A DNA stretch of 64,000 nucleotides, from the NCBI RefSeq assembly GCF_000005505.3, contig NC_016132.3, forward strand, positions 8,680,001 through 8,744,000, read 5' to 3'. Both the position numbers and the translations under genes were made by a program. Positions 1-10,800 of this stretch are shown here, piece after piece (positions within the stretch are counted from its first letter, which is position 1; the number at the start of each line of letters is the position of its first letter). The notes below the pieces were generated by a model, which was given only the letters and a program-made list of their open reading frames with translations, ran no database searches and was not told the DNA's origin. The DNA is from Brachypodium distachyon. Lineage: Eukaryota > Streptophyta > Magnoliopsida > Poales > Poaceae.

Positions 1-181
1 AACCAAAGTGAGTAGTGAAACCAAAGTGAGTGAAACATGCTGAAATGCTCCCTCTTTTCACAAAAGGTTGGCATATTTAGTTTGATTAATACAAAAGTTT
101 GACCAATGACTAGTGCAAAGAACGTAATTTTCCTTAATTAATTTTTTCTAAAAAATATTGATTTTGGTTGTGGATGCACAG
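1..181. other. AT-rich intron or flank before the GULLO-like exon
   Basis: This AT-rich stretch ends in an acceptor-like gatgcacag before conserved coding sequence begins, so it is most simply the end of an intron of the gulonolactone-oxidase-like gene. The upstream exons lie outside the window or are missing. A short repeated phrase (aaccaaagtgagt / aaccaaagtgagtgaaac) starts the window. Nothing else is recognisable. Confidence 0.4.
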
Positions 182-1233
182 GTTACACAGGCCTTGCAGC
201 CGATGTTCAAACGGTCAGTGACATTCCTGAAGCGCGACGACTCGGACCTAGCGGAGCAAGCAACCATGTGGGGCCGTCTCTACGAGTTCGGCGACATGGC
301 GTGGTTGCCTGAGCACAAAGAAAAGTCATCTACCACAAGGACAACCGAGTCGTTGTCACGTCACAGGGCAATGGCCTCAATGACTACCTCGGCTTTCGCT
401 CGAACCCGACACTCGGGCTCATTGCCATCAGAGCCACAGAGGAGCTTCAGGAGAAGGGCGGAGATGACATCACCCGGTGCCAGGCGTCGCGAGCACTGGC
501 GTTGGCGTTCGAGTCACAAGCATATGGCTTCGCCAACGATGACAATTCCTTCACGGAGTACCCTGTCGTTGGGTTCCAGCATCGCATCCAGGCGTCCGGC
601 ACATGCATCAGCAGTCGACGGGACGGGATGATCAACACCTCCTGTCCGTGGGACCCTCGTATCCCTGGGCTCTTCTTCCACAGCTCCGGCTTCAGCATCG
701 CTCTCTCTAACGTGTCAGCATTCATCTCCGACATGCAGCAGCTCCGTGACCTCAAGCCGCACGCCTTCTGTAGCATTGACGCCAAGTTGGGCGTGCTCCT
801 CCGCTACATCAGGGCCTCCAGCGCCTACCTCGGCAAGTCGGAGGACTCGATCGACTTCGATGTCACCTACTACCGGAGTCACACCGAGGGCGAGCCCCGT
901 GCGCACTCCGACGTGGTCGACGAGCTCGAGCAAATGGCGTTGCTCAAGTACGGCGCTGTCCCGCATTGGGGCAAGAATCGCAATTTTGCTTTCAATGGCG
1001 CAATTGGCATGTACCCGAATGCCGGCAAGTTCCTGAAGGTGAAGCGCAGCTACGACCCCGATGAGATCTTCTCCAGCGAGTGGAGCGACCAGGTGCTTGG
1101 CATCAAAGGGAGCCCGGTCATCTTCGGGAAGCGCTGCGCTATCGAGGGGCTTTGCGTCTGCTCCGACCACTCGCACTGCACGCCGGAACGGCCGGGTAAG
1201 GTGTACAAAGAGGCGAGGGTCTGCTCCCGTTAG
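182..1233 (+). pseudogene. L-gulonolactone oxidase-like, 3' part, frameshifted
   Basis: This is the C-terminal half of a plant L-gulono-1,4-lactone oxidase-like flavoprotein (aldonolactone oxidase/VAO family, secreted or ER type, linked to ascorbate synthesis). The family's PHWGKNRN signature of the substrate domain is at about 961-984, and the C-terminal Cys-rich tail ends in KVYKEARVCSR before TAG at 1231-1233. The N-terminal FAD-binding exons are not in the window. The first stretch (MFKRSVTFLKRDDSDLAE...) reads in one frame up to about 319. The rest (VIYHKDNRVVVTSQGNGLND onward) reads in another frame from 325, so one base appears to be missing in the A-rich stretch 317-324. The tail also seems a few residues shorter than usual between HCTPE and RPGKVY. 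Either this is a recent pseudogene or the shift is a sequence error; the rest of the frame is intact for more than 300 codons. Confidence 0.75.
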
Positions 1234-1382
1234 AACACACGGCCCAAGGCTACTCGTCAGGCGGGCCTCCGGATGCAAACGGAAGAAGACTAGCACTGAG
1301 TGATGTTTACACTACGACTTTCAATCTGATTGATCTGTATGTGTATTTTTCGATGTTATATGTCCTTGTCGCATACATAAAC

Positions 1383-1418
1383 CTTCTATACAATTTTTTT
1401 GAAGGCTTCTATACAATT
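1383..1418. repeat. A-tailed micro-insertion with 13-bp duplication
   Basis: The 13-bp word cttctatacaatt occurs at 1383-1395 and 1406-1418, around a 10-nt insert made of a T run plus GAAGG (read the other way, CCTTC followed by A's). It lies just 3' of the GULLO-like gene. It belongs to the micro-insertion class described in the findings. Confidence 0.6.
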
Positions 1419-3365
1419 ATATAGAAGAAAGATAAATTGTGATGATTCAATTAAGAGTATTATGTTTTAGTACAAGATACAGAATAAACTAATTAGAAAA
1501 TGATTTCTGTTTTTGTTTTTTCCGCTTTGTTCCGGAAACATGTGAAATACATAGCGTTTGGATAGCAAGGAATAAATCACAATGCAAATAGATTTGTCGT
1601 TGTCATGTGACTCCAGAATGGAGAGAGCTCTGATGACATTGGGACCGTGCCGTTCCGACCCCACATGCCAGTGACTTCTAGCATGGCACGGTCCGAACGA
1701 CAAGGGAGCCTGTCAGTCTAATTCCTCATGAATGTAACCTTTCATCTTAATTGTGTATTCTCGACCGTTACTGGATGATTGTTTGCAAATTACATTGGAT
1801 GTGAGTTTTTACTGTACACGTCAGCCTTCATGTTTGTCTGCTGGTTGAAATCTAGCTCCCATACATCAAAATTTGTGCTCTCAACGTATGCGAATTGATG
1901 CATATGTATTCTAGTGTGCCACACGTGTATCAATCAATTAGATTTTCTCTTTGAAAAAACTAATCAATCTTTCAAATTGGAATACAATATAACACACATA
2001 ATATATAAACGAGAATATAAAAGAAATAGAAAAACAAAACAAAAGACCACCACAAAAGAAAGACTCAATTCCTCCTATACACAAAACTTAAACGCCAAGT
2101 ACAAAGAACAAACAGAACCTTCTTTCAGGTTAGTAAAAGAGAACATTGTTTTTCAGGTAGCGCAGAGGAAATATAATGAATACTTAAAAAAAATGATCGA
2201 TCCAGAATATGTATTTTCGGTCGCGTGAGATCAGATGGCACGCTTATAACTCCATAACAAAAGAGAGAAGATTTTCCTAACTCGACGCATTACACCTCGT
2301 GTCTCTATCCATACATTTCTTCATCAAGATTCGTGCTCCAATCAAACGCAAGAAACACATCTCTTGCATCTCCTTCAACAGTGGCGAGGACGGCGGGTTG
2401 CGTCGGCCAGGGCGATAGAGCCCCTCGGCTTTAGGGGTGGCAGCGACATCGGGGTGGCCACGACATCTGGCAGTGGCCTCCGGTGGTGTGGCACACGCAT
2501 ATGCGCCGCTCACATATGAGATGCATAAGGGCGGCACTCATGGTAGGCGGTGGCATGTTATGGGCGGCGGCCGCACGCGTGTGTTCTGCATGTCTCCCTC
2601 TCTCTCTTCTGCATCGAGATTCGTGAGGCACACGGATGGCGGACGATACGAGCCGTGTTGGGATTCAGCCAAACAATTGTCGAAGAAAAAAGATTCGGAG
2701 TAGCAACATAAACCCAACAAAGTAGCAAGGTTTATGCGAAAACCACAAAAGTTAAGCCGCATCTTGCAGGGTTACTTGTCCGAGAACGCAATAGATTTTG
2801 TTTCACATTTAGTGCTCATTCATTTTGAGAAAATCCTAAAGGATTTTTATAGGACTCCAGCCCTTCATGTGTTGCATTCATTCATAGTAATCAGAGAGAT
2901 ACTAGATTTTTAAGGATTGTGACCAAATTGACCTATTCTAAGAAGGATTCTAGACATCATTGAAATTCTAAGGATTGAAATTCTTGTGACTTTAAAATCA
3001 CATTTCAATCATCTTTTTTTTCATGTACAAGAGACTGGTCCGGCACATCATTTTGAGATTGACGAAGTCAGCACACACACATCGTAGTTGACGTGTACAT
3101 TACTCTCACTGAAATCACAACGCCGGGTAGTTTCTGAAATAAATTCAGAAAAATACGAGCACCCATGTCAAGTCGGAGACTTGAATCTGTATGGGCTGGT
3201 TCTACCACAAGAAACCAACCACCTAAACGCCACCTGAGCGTTCATCAGAGAGCTTCCCCTTGACTACAAAGTGAAGGTTTTTTTTAGGCTGAGTGAAGTG
3301 TGCTTCACTCACGCGGATTTGCTAGATGGATGCGAAATAGTAGTTAGATGGAGTCTCCCTCGGTC

Positions 3366-3417
3366 AATTAGTCTAGCCTCTCTCTTGGTCAAAATAAAAT
3401 AAAATTAGTCTAGCCTC
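3366..3417. repeat. A-tailed micro-insertion with 15-bp duplication
   Basis: The 15-bp word aattagtctagcctc is perfectly repeated at 3366-3380 and 3403-3417. The 22-nt insert between (3381-3402) begins TCTCTTGGTC and ends in an A-rich run broken by single T's. It has the same design as the other micro-insertions in the window. Confidence 0.6.
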
Positions 3418-3746
3418 CCTTCCGAGTAATTTTCTGGAATTCTTTCTTGTCAAGCGAAAAATGGAGATTCCGCGAAATCTATGTTAACAGAACGTATGAT
3501 GTCGATAGCCCCAGGTAGATCACTCAATGGGCTAGGGTAGTTATATTGTTTTGTACTGTACTGTATAAACTCTAGTCATACCGGGCACATGGAAACGAAA
3601 TTTGAGTGTGTTTTAATTAGAGTTTGTCGTCCGTTCATTCAAACCTCAACGAAAAATGAATTTCTTGCGAGTCGTGACTTCTGAGCTTATCCACATGCCG
3701 GCTTGTATACAATCGAGAACACCCCACGCAGCGGTGCACGTACGCA

Positions 3747-3900
3747 TACGTGTCCACTCTCCTCACACGCGGCGCGCGCTGCGGCGGTCTCGGGTCACCG
3801 CCCTCGCGGCCTCGCCGCCTCGCCCTTTCCAGAAACCCAGCGCCCTTTTTTTTTGGGAACGAAACCCAGCGCCCTTTTCCCTGTCGCCACCCTCTATTAA
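3747..3900 (+). promoter_or_regulatory. LEA gene promoter: ABRE and TATA-like box
   Basis: TACGTGTCC at 3747-3755 contains the ACGTGTC core of an abscisic-acid response element. A GC-rich ACACGCGGCGCGCG stretch follows at about 3765, of the kind that can act as a coupling element. A TATA-like ctattaa at 3894-3900 lies about 150 bp before the start codon. An ABRE fits ABA- or drought-induced expression, as is usual for LEA genes. Its function is inferred from sequence only. Confidence 0.5.
3832..3878. repeat. Micro-insertion with 18-bp duplication in the LEA promoter
   Basis: The 18-bp word gaaacccagcgccctttt occurs at 3832-3849 and 3861-3878. Between them lie 11 nt (a T run then GGGAAC; inverted, GTTCCC then A's). 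The event sits between the ABRE and the TATA-like box, so it lengthened the promoter spacing by 29 bp. Confidence 0.6.
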
Positions 3901-4047
3901 GCCTCTCTCGTCGCCGTGCTCCTTCATTCGCACAAGGCCACAGAAGCAAACAGAGCAACTCTGTCAAACTTGACGAACACATACAGCATCAGCGCACGCA
4001 CCACCAGTTCACCACTGTAGCATCGGCATCTAGATCAGCAACCGGCA

Positions 4048-5400
4048 ATGGCGTCCGCGCAGAGTAGCCGCGAGGAGCGAGCGCAGGCCGCGGCACAAAA
4101 GGCGGCCGACGAGCTCGCCGCGGCCCGGCACGAGCAGCCCATCAGCCCCGGACGGCGGACCGGCATCTTCAGCACCGTGCAGGAGAGCGCGCGGTCGTTG
4201 CTGGGCGCCGTCCGCGACACCTTCTCCGGCACCGGCGGCGCCACCACCGCTGCCCACGGGCATGATGCTGGCGCCATGGGGGCCGCTGGGGACAAGCTCG
4301 GCGAGGGCCGCGATTACGCCGCGCGGACGGCCGAGGAGGGGAAGGAGAAGGCGAGGGAGACGGCGGACGCGGCCATGGGCAAGGCCGAGGAGACCAAGGA
4401 CGCCGCGGCCGAGAAGGCGGAGGCCGCCATGGGCAAGGCCGCGGAGACCAAGGACGCGGCGGCGGAGAAGGCGAGGGAGACGGCGGACGCGGCCATGCGC
4501 AAGGCCGCGGAGACCAAGGACGCCGCGGCGGAGAAGGCGGCGGAGACCAAGGACGCGGCCGTGGGCAAGGCGGCGGAGACCACGGACGCGGCGGCGGAGA
4601 AGGCGCGCGCCGCGGGGGAGACGGTGACCGAGACGGCGAAGAGCGCCAAGGACGCGGCGTGGGACAAGGCGGAGGGCGCCAAGGAGTACGTGGTGGAGAT
4701 GAAGGAGGACGCCAGGCAAGCGCTGGCGGGGGACGCCAAGGAACGCAAGGGCGAGACGAGCGAGTCGGCGCGGCAGCAGGGCGAGGAAGTGCGGCGGCGG
4801 GCCGCGGAGAAGGCCCAGGAGATGCGGCAGCGCGCGCACGAGCCGCCAGAGGAGGAGAGGTATAACAAGTCGCCATTATTTACACCAGCTAGCTGCCGCT
4901 GCTGTTCAAAATCTTAAGCTTCCGTCGTCCGTAAGATGATTGAATGAATACGTTAAATTTGCAGGTCGAAGTCGGCGACGGAGAACATCTTGGGTTCGGC
5001 GCAGGGCCTGACGGAGGCGTTCAAGGAGAAGATGACGATGCCGACGGACGTGGTTCAGCACAAGCTCGCCGAGGCACGCGGCGGCGCCGGCGGCAGGAAG
5101 GGAATGGCGCCGCCAACGGCGCACGACGAGGACGACGACGTGATGACGCGCGTGAAGGCGGCGGACCAGATGACGGGGACGGCGTTCAACGACGTCGGCA
5201 AGATGGGCGAGGAGGGCACCGGCACCGGCATGAAGACGGCGCTAAGGGCCGGCGCCGACGAGGACGACGACGTGATGCTGCGGGTGAAAGCCGCCGACCA
5301 CATGACCGGCCAGGCGTTCAACGATGTCGGCAAGATGGGAGAGGAAGGCACGGGGATGCCGTGGGCGTCGAGGACGCGCGCCGCGGGGAACGACGCCTGA
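4048..5400 (+). CDS. Late embryogenesis abundant protein, group 3 (LEA_4) type
   Basis: There are two exons, 4048-4859 and 4965-5400, with a 105-bp GT-AG intron; the codon split over the junction restores frame. The product is about 415 residues. The first exon encodes an Ala/Lys/Glu-rich protein with many 11-residue-like repeats (variants of AAETKDAAAEKA), the hallmark of group 3 LEA proteins. These are disordered in water and form amphipathic helices on drying, protecting proteins and membranes. The second exon encodes two near-copies of a different acidic module (DDDVM-RVKAAD-MTG-AFNDVGKMGEEGTG, about residues 318-350 and 364-396). No signal peptide is evident, so it is probably cytosolic. 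The intron position immediately after the repeat region is supported by the protein reading through. An ABRE lies about 300 bp upstream. The exact LEA subfamily name is uncertain. Confidence 0.88.
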
Positions 5401-7653
5401 GACTCTCGAGAGCGCTCGATTTACGCTTTTGTTTTTGTTTTCGTTTAGCAGTGTGCGTCGTGTGAAATGCAAAACTTCTGTTCCGAATGAATAAGAGGAA
5501 ACGGATTTCTGTCATAGGTGACTTGAGACTGCAAATGACAGTATGACTAGTGAACAATGTAAACTCAAATTTTAGAACGTAGGTTCACAATAATAAATAA
5601 ACAAGTAAAATAAGCAAGCAGACAATTATACGTCCAAGAAGAACAACACGTACATCCACGTTCTAGGGATGCAAAAAACGGCATCCCCACGGGATGCCTG
5701 AGTTATTTCTGATCCACGAATTATTTCTGATCCACGGCCGTGGCACTCCCGAATATGCGAGCTCTGAGATAAATTATTGGATGAAAACGAACTTGTAAAA
5801 TATATGTACTTACTTGTAAAATATATGTACTTCCTCCACCCGAAATAAACGACATGAGATTTGTAAATTCCTCCGCCCGAAATAAACAAGATTTGTAAAT
5901 TATTAGACGAAAAATAACTTATAAATGTTATAATACTCCCTTCGTTCCGAAATAAGCATTGCGGATTTCGGAAATAAACGAGATTTGTAAATTATTAGAC
6001 GAAAACCAACTTATAAATTTTATAATACTCCCTTCGTTCCGAAATCCGCAACGCTAATAAATTCCTTTGGAATCCTGGTCCGGTGAAATTGAAATTGCTG
6101 CGTATTACATCCTTTTGCATCGGATATTCATCCAATATTTCTTCACAATCGTCACGATATTTTTTCTCCACAACGTCAGATGATCAACACACACAAAAAC
6201 TGATGGCTGGATGTAGTGTGTCGGATAAATATTGGACGATCAACTTTGTATTCACAACAATTTTTCAATCATTTTGTGGTAAAGCTATTACCAAGAAGTC
6301 TCAGAAAAATCCCAAAAATCTAAAAGCACACAATTTGTAAGAAGATATTAAATAATCAAGTTCTAAAAACATAAGCATGCGAACTGGTTAACAACATATC
6401 AGGTTTTACATTCTGCTCTTGGTCACATAATTAATTCCTGCTCTATAAATAATAGCTTTACCAAAGCATGCAAACTTGGTTAAGAGCAATCCAAATGCCA
6501 TGCCCACTTAGGCCCTTCGATCTATTGGAAGAGCATAGGAGGGGCCTTTGATTCATCACGTAAGTATGTGGAAAACATGGAAATTGCAGAATGATATGTT
6601 GAGGGGCACAATTCATTTGATTCAAACGAGTGGGGATAAGAAAACAACAATTTTTCCTTTAGGGCTCGTTTGGACAACGCGGGGGGGGGGGGGGGTGTGT
6701 GTGTGGAAAATCCAGGGCAATAAATCACCGAATTTTCCTATGCGCATAGGTTCCCTGGGGAGGTCTTCCTGCACGGAGGACGAGGAGGAGGAGGGAGGGA
6801 GGGTCGTGTGAGGTTGTCGGAGAGGATCGCCGGCCAAGAAAAGCAGAGACATGGGAGAGGTCGCAATGTGAAGTCGAAGATTGCGAAGCGGCTGCGGCGT
6901 CGCTCGGCCGCGCGAGAGAGACGAGGGTTTTCTCCCTGACCTCACGAGTCATGGTTTTTTTCTGCGTGGAAGCACCGGGATAGGACCGGGATTTCCCAGT
7001 TGGACCGACAACCAAATGTGTATTTGGATTTTCTGGGGCAAACTTTTTCCACGGGCCGATTCCACCCAGGGAATGGGCCGGGATCCCCGCGAGGAAAGGG
7101 GCAACCAAATGAGCCCTTAATCTTAGCTTCATTGGAATATAATGAGATTTTACGTACCTCGCATATCTTTTTTTGGATTTATTTGCCCAGAAAATGTGTA
7201 TAGTGGCATATTAGAACTTTACTTTTGCATACATGTTGACTTAATTTGACCATGTTTATTGGGATTCATGTTTTGTTCTTTTCCTATCTATATAGATCAA
7301 ATAACGAAATCAACTGGTTTGAATTCGTTATTTTACACAAACATTGGTATCCTGTTCATGAGTTTCAGCGTACCAGTTTTTTCTTTCGAAAAGGAGGGAG
7401 TTACCCGGCCTCTGCATCAATCGACCTGCGAACCAGATAGGACCTAGAATGCTTGATTATTGATTTCTTAGGTTTTGTTTGCACGAAACGTTGTATGACT
7501 GACCATGTAAAAAACAAAAGGAATGTTTCAAATTCATATCTCGCGCAGCTGTATCCATTTCACGGTGCCCCCCTTCTCATGGTCGAAGGAAAAGAAAGAA
7601 CTGAAGCAAAACGACAAGAAAAAAGACTTGGCAGGACGAGTATCCGAGAAGAC
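5401..7653. other. Repeat-rich intergenic region
   Basis: This region lies between the LEA gene and the first DUF1618 gene. At about 5780-6060 it holds overlapping degenerate repeats (cttgtaaaatatatgtact twice in tandem; the phrase gagatttgtaaattattagacgaaaa repeated in variants; two copies of tactcccttcgttccgaaat), which look like decayed Stowaway-type ends. A Tourist-like MITE at 6662-7116 is listed separately. No gene was recognised. Confidence 0.5.
6662..7116. mobile_element. Tourist-like (PIF/Harbinger) MITE
   Basis: The termini are inverted repeats (GGGCTCGTTTGG on the left, CCAAATGAGCCC on the right), and the element is flanked by TTA on both sides (6659-6661 and 7117-7119), the target duplication typical of PIF/Harbinger elements. 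It is 455 bp long and has no transposase. It contains an uninterrupted run of 15 G's at 6681-6695 followed by a GT run, and is GC-rich towards the right end. Confidence 0.7.
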
Positions 7654-7684
7654 GAGACGTTCAAACTTTGAAAGGCTGCCACGG
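7654..7684 (+). promoter_or_regulatory. Conserved upstream block, DUF1618 copy 1
   Basis: The block gagacgttcaaactttgaaaggctgccacgg-like (31 bp) lies 126 bp before the start codon. It recurs before the other two copies (13783-13817 and 18781-18812), while the 5' UTR between block and ATG has drifted. Conservation in a non-coding position suggests a promoter or 5' UTR element, or simply recent duplication. Confidence 0.4.
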
Positions 7685-7809
7685 TCCGTGCTTCCCGCAG
7701 CTCGCTCGCTCTGCTCTTCTCTGCTCTGCGTCCCCCTGCCGCAGCACGCCACCCGCGCTTTCCCAACCCCCTTCTCCGTTTCGTCGCGAGGCCAAACCAC
7801 CGTCCCGAG

Positions 7810-10800
7810 ATGGCGCCTCCTTCGTCCTCCTCGACCTCGTCCGCGCCGCCGCCCTCGTCATGGGTCATCCTCGGCAGCATCCCGCGCGTCTCCGGCCCGG
7901 CGGACGAGGGCGACGAAGTCTCCGTCGCGCTCACGGCGCCGCCGCGCGTCTCGATCCTCACCGTCTCCCCGCGCGTCTTCCCGGAGCCCGCCACGCCCCA
8001 TCACTTCCCCTTCGTCCTCGCCGCGGACCCATCCTCCGGCCTGCTCCTCCTCCAGGCAAACCTGGGCTGCCCGGCGACCCGCGAAGTCGTCGACCGCCCC
8101 AACAACCAGTCCGTCACCTGGAGACTTTCCACCTCGCGCTACTTCGTTCTCGACGCCGCCGCCGGCTCGGCGTTCCACCTCCCCGATCCCGAGCCCGCCC
8201 ATACCATCCTGCACCAGGCCATGCTCGGCCTTCTCGCCTCCCCTGCGGGCGACGGCCACTACATGGTCGCGGAGCTCCAGCCCATCATCGGCAGCGACAA
8301 AGCCGAGCTCCTCTGCTTCTCCACAGAGGTCGGGGAGTGGGTGGAGAAACCCGTGCATTACCTGCTCCCGCCGCGCCCGCTGGCTCCCATCTGCGTGGTC
8401 TCGCACCACGGGAGGCTCTGGTGGGTCGACCTCTCATGGGGCGTCATCCACTGCGATCCCTTCGCCGTCAAGCCGGTCCTGGGCTTCGTCCCGTTCCCGC
8501 CGGGCAGGGTGCTGGAGTGCAGGGAAGCTTGGGGCGTCACCGACAAGTACCGCTACGTGGGGGTGAGCGGCGGCAAGCTGCGGTTCGTGGACACGTACGT
8601 GAGCCAGCGTGCTCGCGGCGGCGCTCCGACGGTTAGCGTGTGGACGCTGGCCGATCCAGACTCCACGGAGTGGACGCTGGAGCACGAGGCGACGTTTGCG
8701 GACATCTGGGCCGACAAGAGCTACAAAGCAACCAGGCTCCCCAAGAAGATCCCTGTGCTTGCACTCATCCATCCCAAGAACCCATGCGTTGTGTACTTCT
8801 TCCTGGAGAAGCAGCTCTTCGGCGTTGACGTGCGTGCACACAAGATTGTGGAGTGCAAGGTTTACGGGCTGGTTGCGCCGCCGAGCTGCTACATCGCCAA
8901 CCGCTTCGTTCGCGCCTGGGAGCTGCCCCAGACGCTCCCCTCAGGTAATGCCACCCTTCACTACCTATCTCAGTTATATGTCAAATCTGTTCCCTTTGTA
9001 AATTAGAAGCTGTCTTGTGTGTAGTGTGGTACTTCTGCTTGAATATAGCTAGACAGAGTGCTACACCATGTTTAGGAGGAATCAATGACCTCTCATCACA
9101 TTGACAGTAAGGAAAGGATACCTTTGAGTTCTAGTCCTTGGACCACATTTTTCGGTACTCTTACTGATTGATCGTTTGTTCTCACTATATTGTTCATCTT
9201 AGGCGATCGACTAGCTTATAGTGTTGAATTGCTATATGAGTAATGTAAGTGTGTCTTCAAGAATATTGCTCTTATTGATATAATGCTGGTTTTGCCTTTC
9301 TTGGTGCCTGTATGGCATTTCATCAGGAAGACCAATCCAAATCTTCCGCTGAACTTTATCGACGCAATGTGATTTGTTAGCATGATCAGAGTTACAGATT
9401 TACTAGACTAGGAGCATAGGTAACTAAATTGCATCTGCATATTTCTGCACAATCACTTTTGTGTGGATATATGCACTGCTTCTTAATTTATCCAAGGGTA
9501 GTTGCTCAGTATTCCCTTTGGGCTGGTGCCGATCAGCCGGTTGGCGCTAAAAGCTTAGTGGCCTGGCAAAAAGTCTGCGGTCCCAAGGAGTATGGTGGGC
9601 TAGGCATCCCTGATCTCGTTTGCCAAGGCAGGGCTCTCAGAGCAAGATGGTTATTTGCAACATGGGGAGAGGGATCTGGCAAAGATTATGTCGCTAGCAT
9701 CGCAAAAGATCAACGCACCTTGGCTCTCTTCCATGCAGCTTCCTCCTTCACTGTTGGCGATGGCTCCCGGTGTTCCTTCTGGTTAGACCCATGGCATAAT
9801 CAGCAGACGATGGCCGAGAGGTTCCCAGCTCTTTTCAAGCACTCTAGGAGAAAGAGAATTTCCATAAAAGATGCCTTGGGAAATCACAGTTGGATTCGTA
9901 ATATCAAAAGACAGCCATCACATGAAATCGTCCTGCAATTCATTCTATTATGGGGCATTGTGCAAAATATTAACCTTTCCGAGGCAGAGGACTCAATTTC
10001 TTGGTTACTCTGCGAGCTCGGCTTACAAAACTCATTTCTTCGGTCGAACTCTCTTCTCAACTGCTGCCCTAATTTGGAAAACTCAAATCCCAGCTAAGGT
10101 CAGATTCTTCGCTTGGACTGTTACTTTGGAAAGATGCCTTACTGCTGACAGATTAGCAACCAAAGGTATTCCGCACAACCCGACGTGCCAGCTCTGTGGA
10201 TCTTCTCCTGAAACGACGAATCACATTTTCATGCTTTGCACCTTCTCAACTCAATTCTGGGCCAATTTCCTCCCCATGATCAACGTCCGCATCCGGTCGC
10301 CGCCTCACCTCTCTGGAAGCTCTGTTGCTGACTGGTGGCCAATGAAGATCATCTCTGCCGATCCATTTTGCATCGCAACCGCCTGAGGGCTGCCGCGATG
10401 CTCGGTTGGTGGATGCTCTGGCTTGAGCGTAACCGCAGGGTGTTTCACTCCAAGCAACGCTCAATGTCCAGTCTCTGTGACCTTACCCGCGAGGATCTCC
10501 TCTCATGGAAATCAGCCGGTTGTGCTGCTGTCGCCTCCTTTTAGATGATTGAGCAAATGTGGTTTCACAGGGTTCGCCCTCCCGAGTTACCTGCTCCTTT
10601 TTCCCTCCAGCTGTAGTTGCTCCCCACCTCCCTCTCATCTGCTGTTCCATGTTTGTAATTAAATCTCTAACTCCCCCTTAAGTAAAGGCAGCGCTGCTAC
10701 ATTTTCGTAAAAAAAAGTATTCATACCTGAATTATTTAAATACTAGTTCATGGTCACTACTTAAGGACACAGAATCTGCAATAACATTTTTGGTTTGAGG

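Larger units (their letters stand above)
1234..3650. other. Intergenic region, no gene recognised
   Basis: This is AT-rich intergenic DNA between the GULLO-like pseudogene and the LEA promoter. It holds a perfect 10-bp inverted repeat (GGACCGTGCC at 1642-1651, GGCACGGTCC at 1685-1694) and a GC-richer patch at about 2380-2660 whose reading frames look non-coding. Two micro-insertions listed separately (1383, 3366) also fall here. No convincing gene or complete transposon was seen. Confidence 0.5.

Noticed and set aside
3268..3300. Possible further micro-insertion (agtgaag around a T-run)
   Set aside because: The repeat is only 7 bp, too short to separate from chance in this AT-rich region.
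4030..4876. Several long minus-strand Arg/Leu/Pro/Ser-rich frames over the LEA gene
   Set aside because: They are shadows of the Ala/Lys/Glu repeat codons; composition is biased and no family is recognisable.
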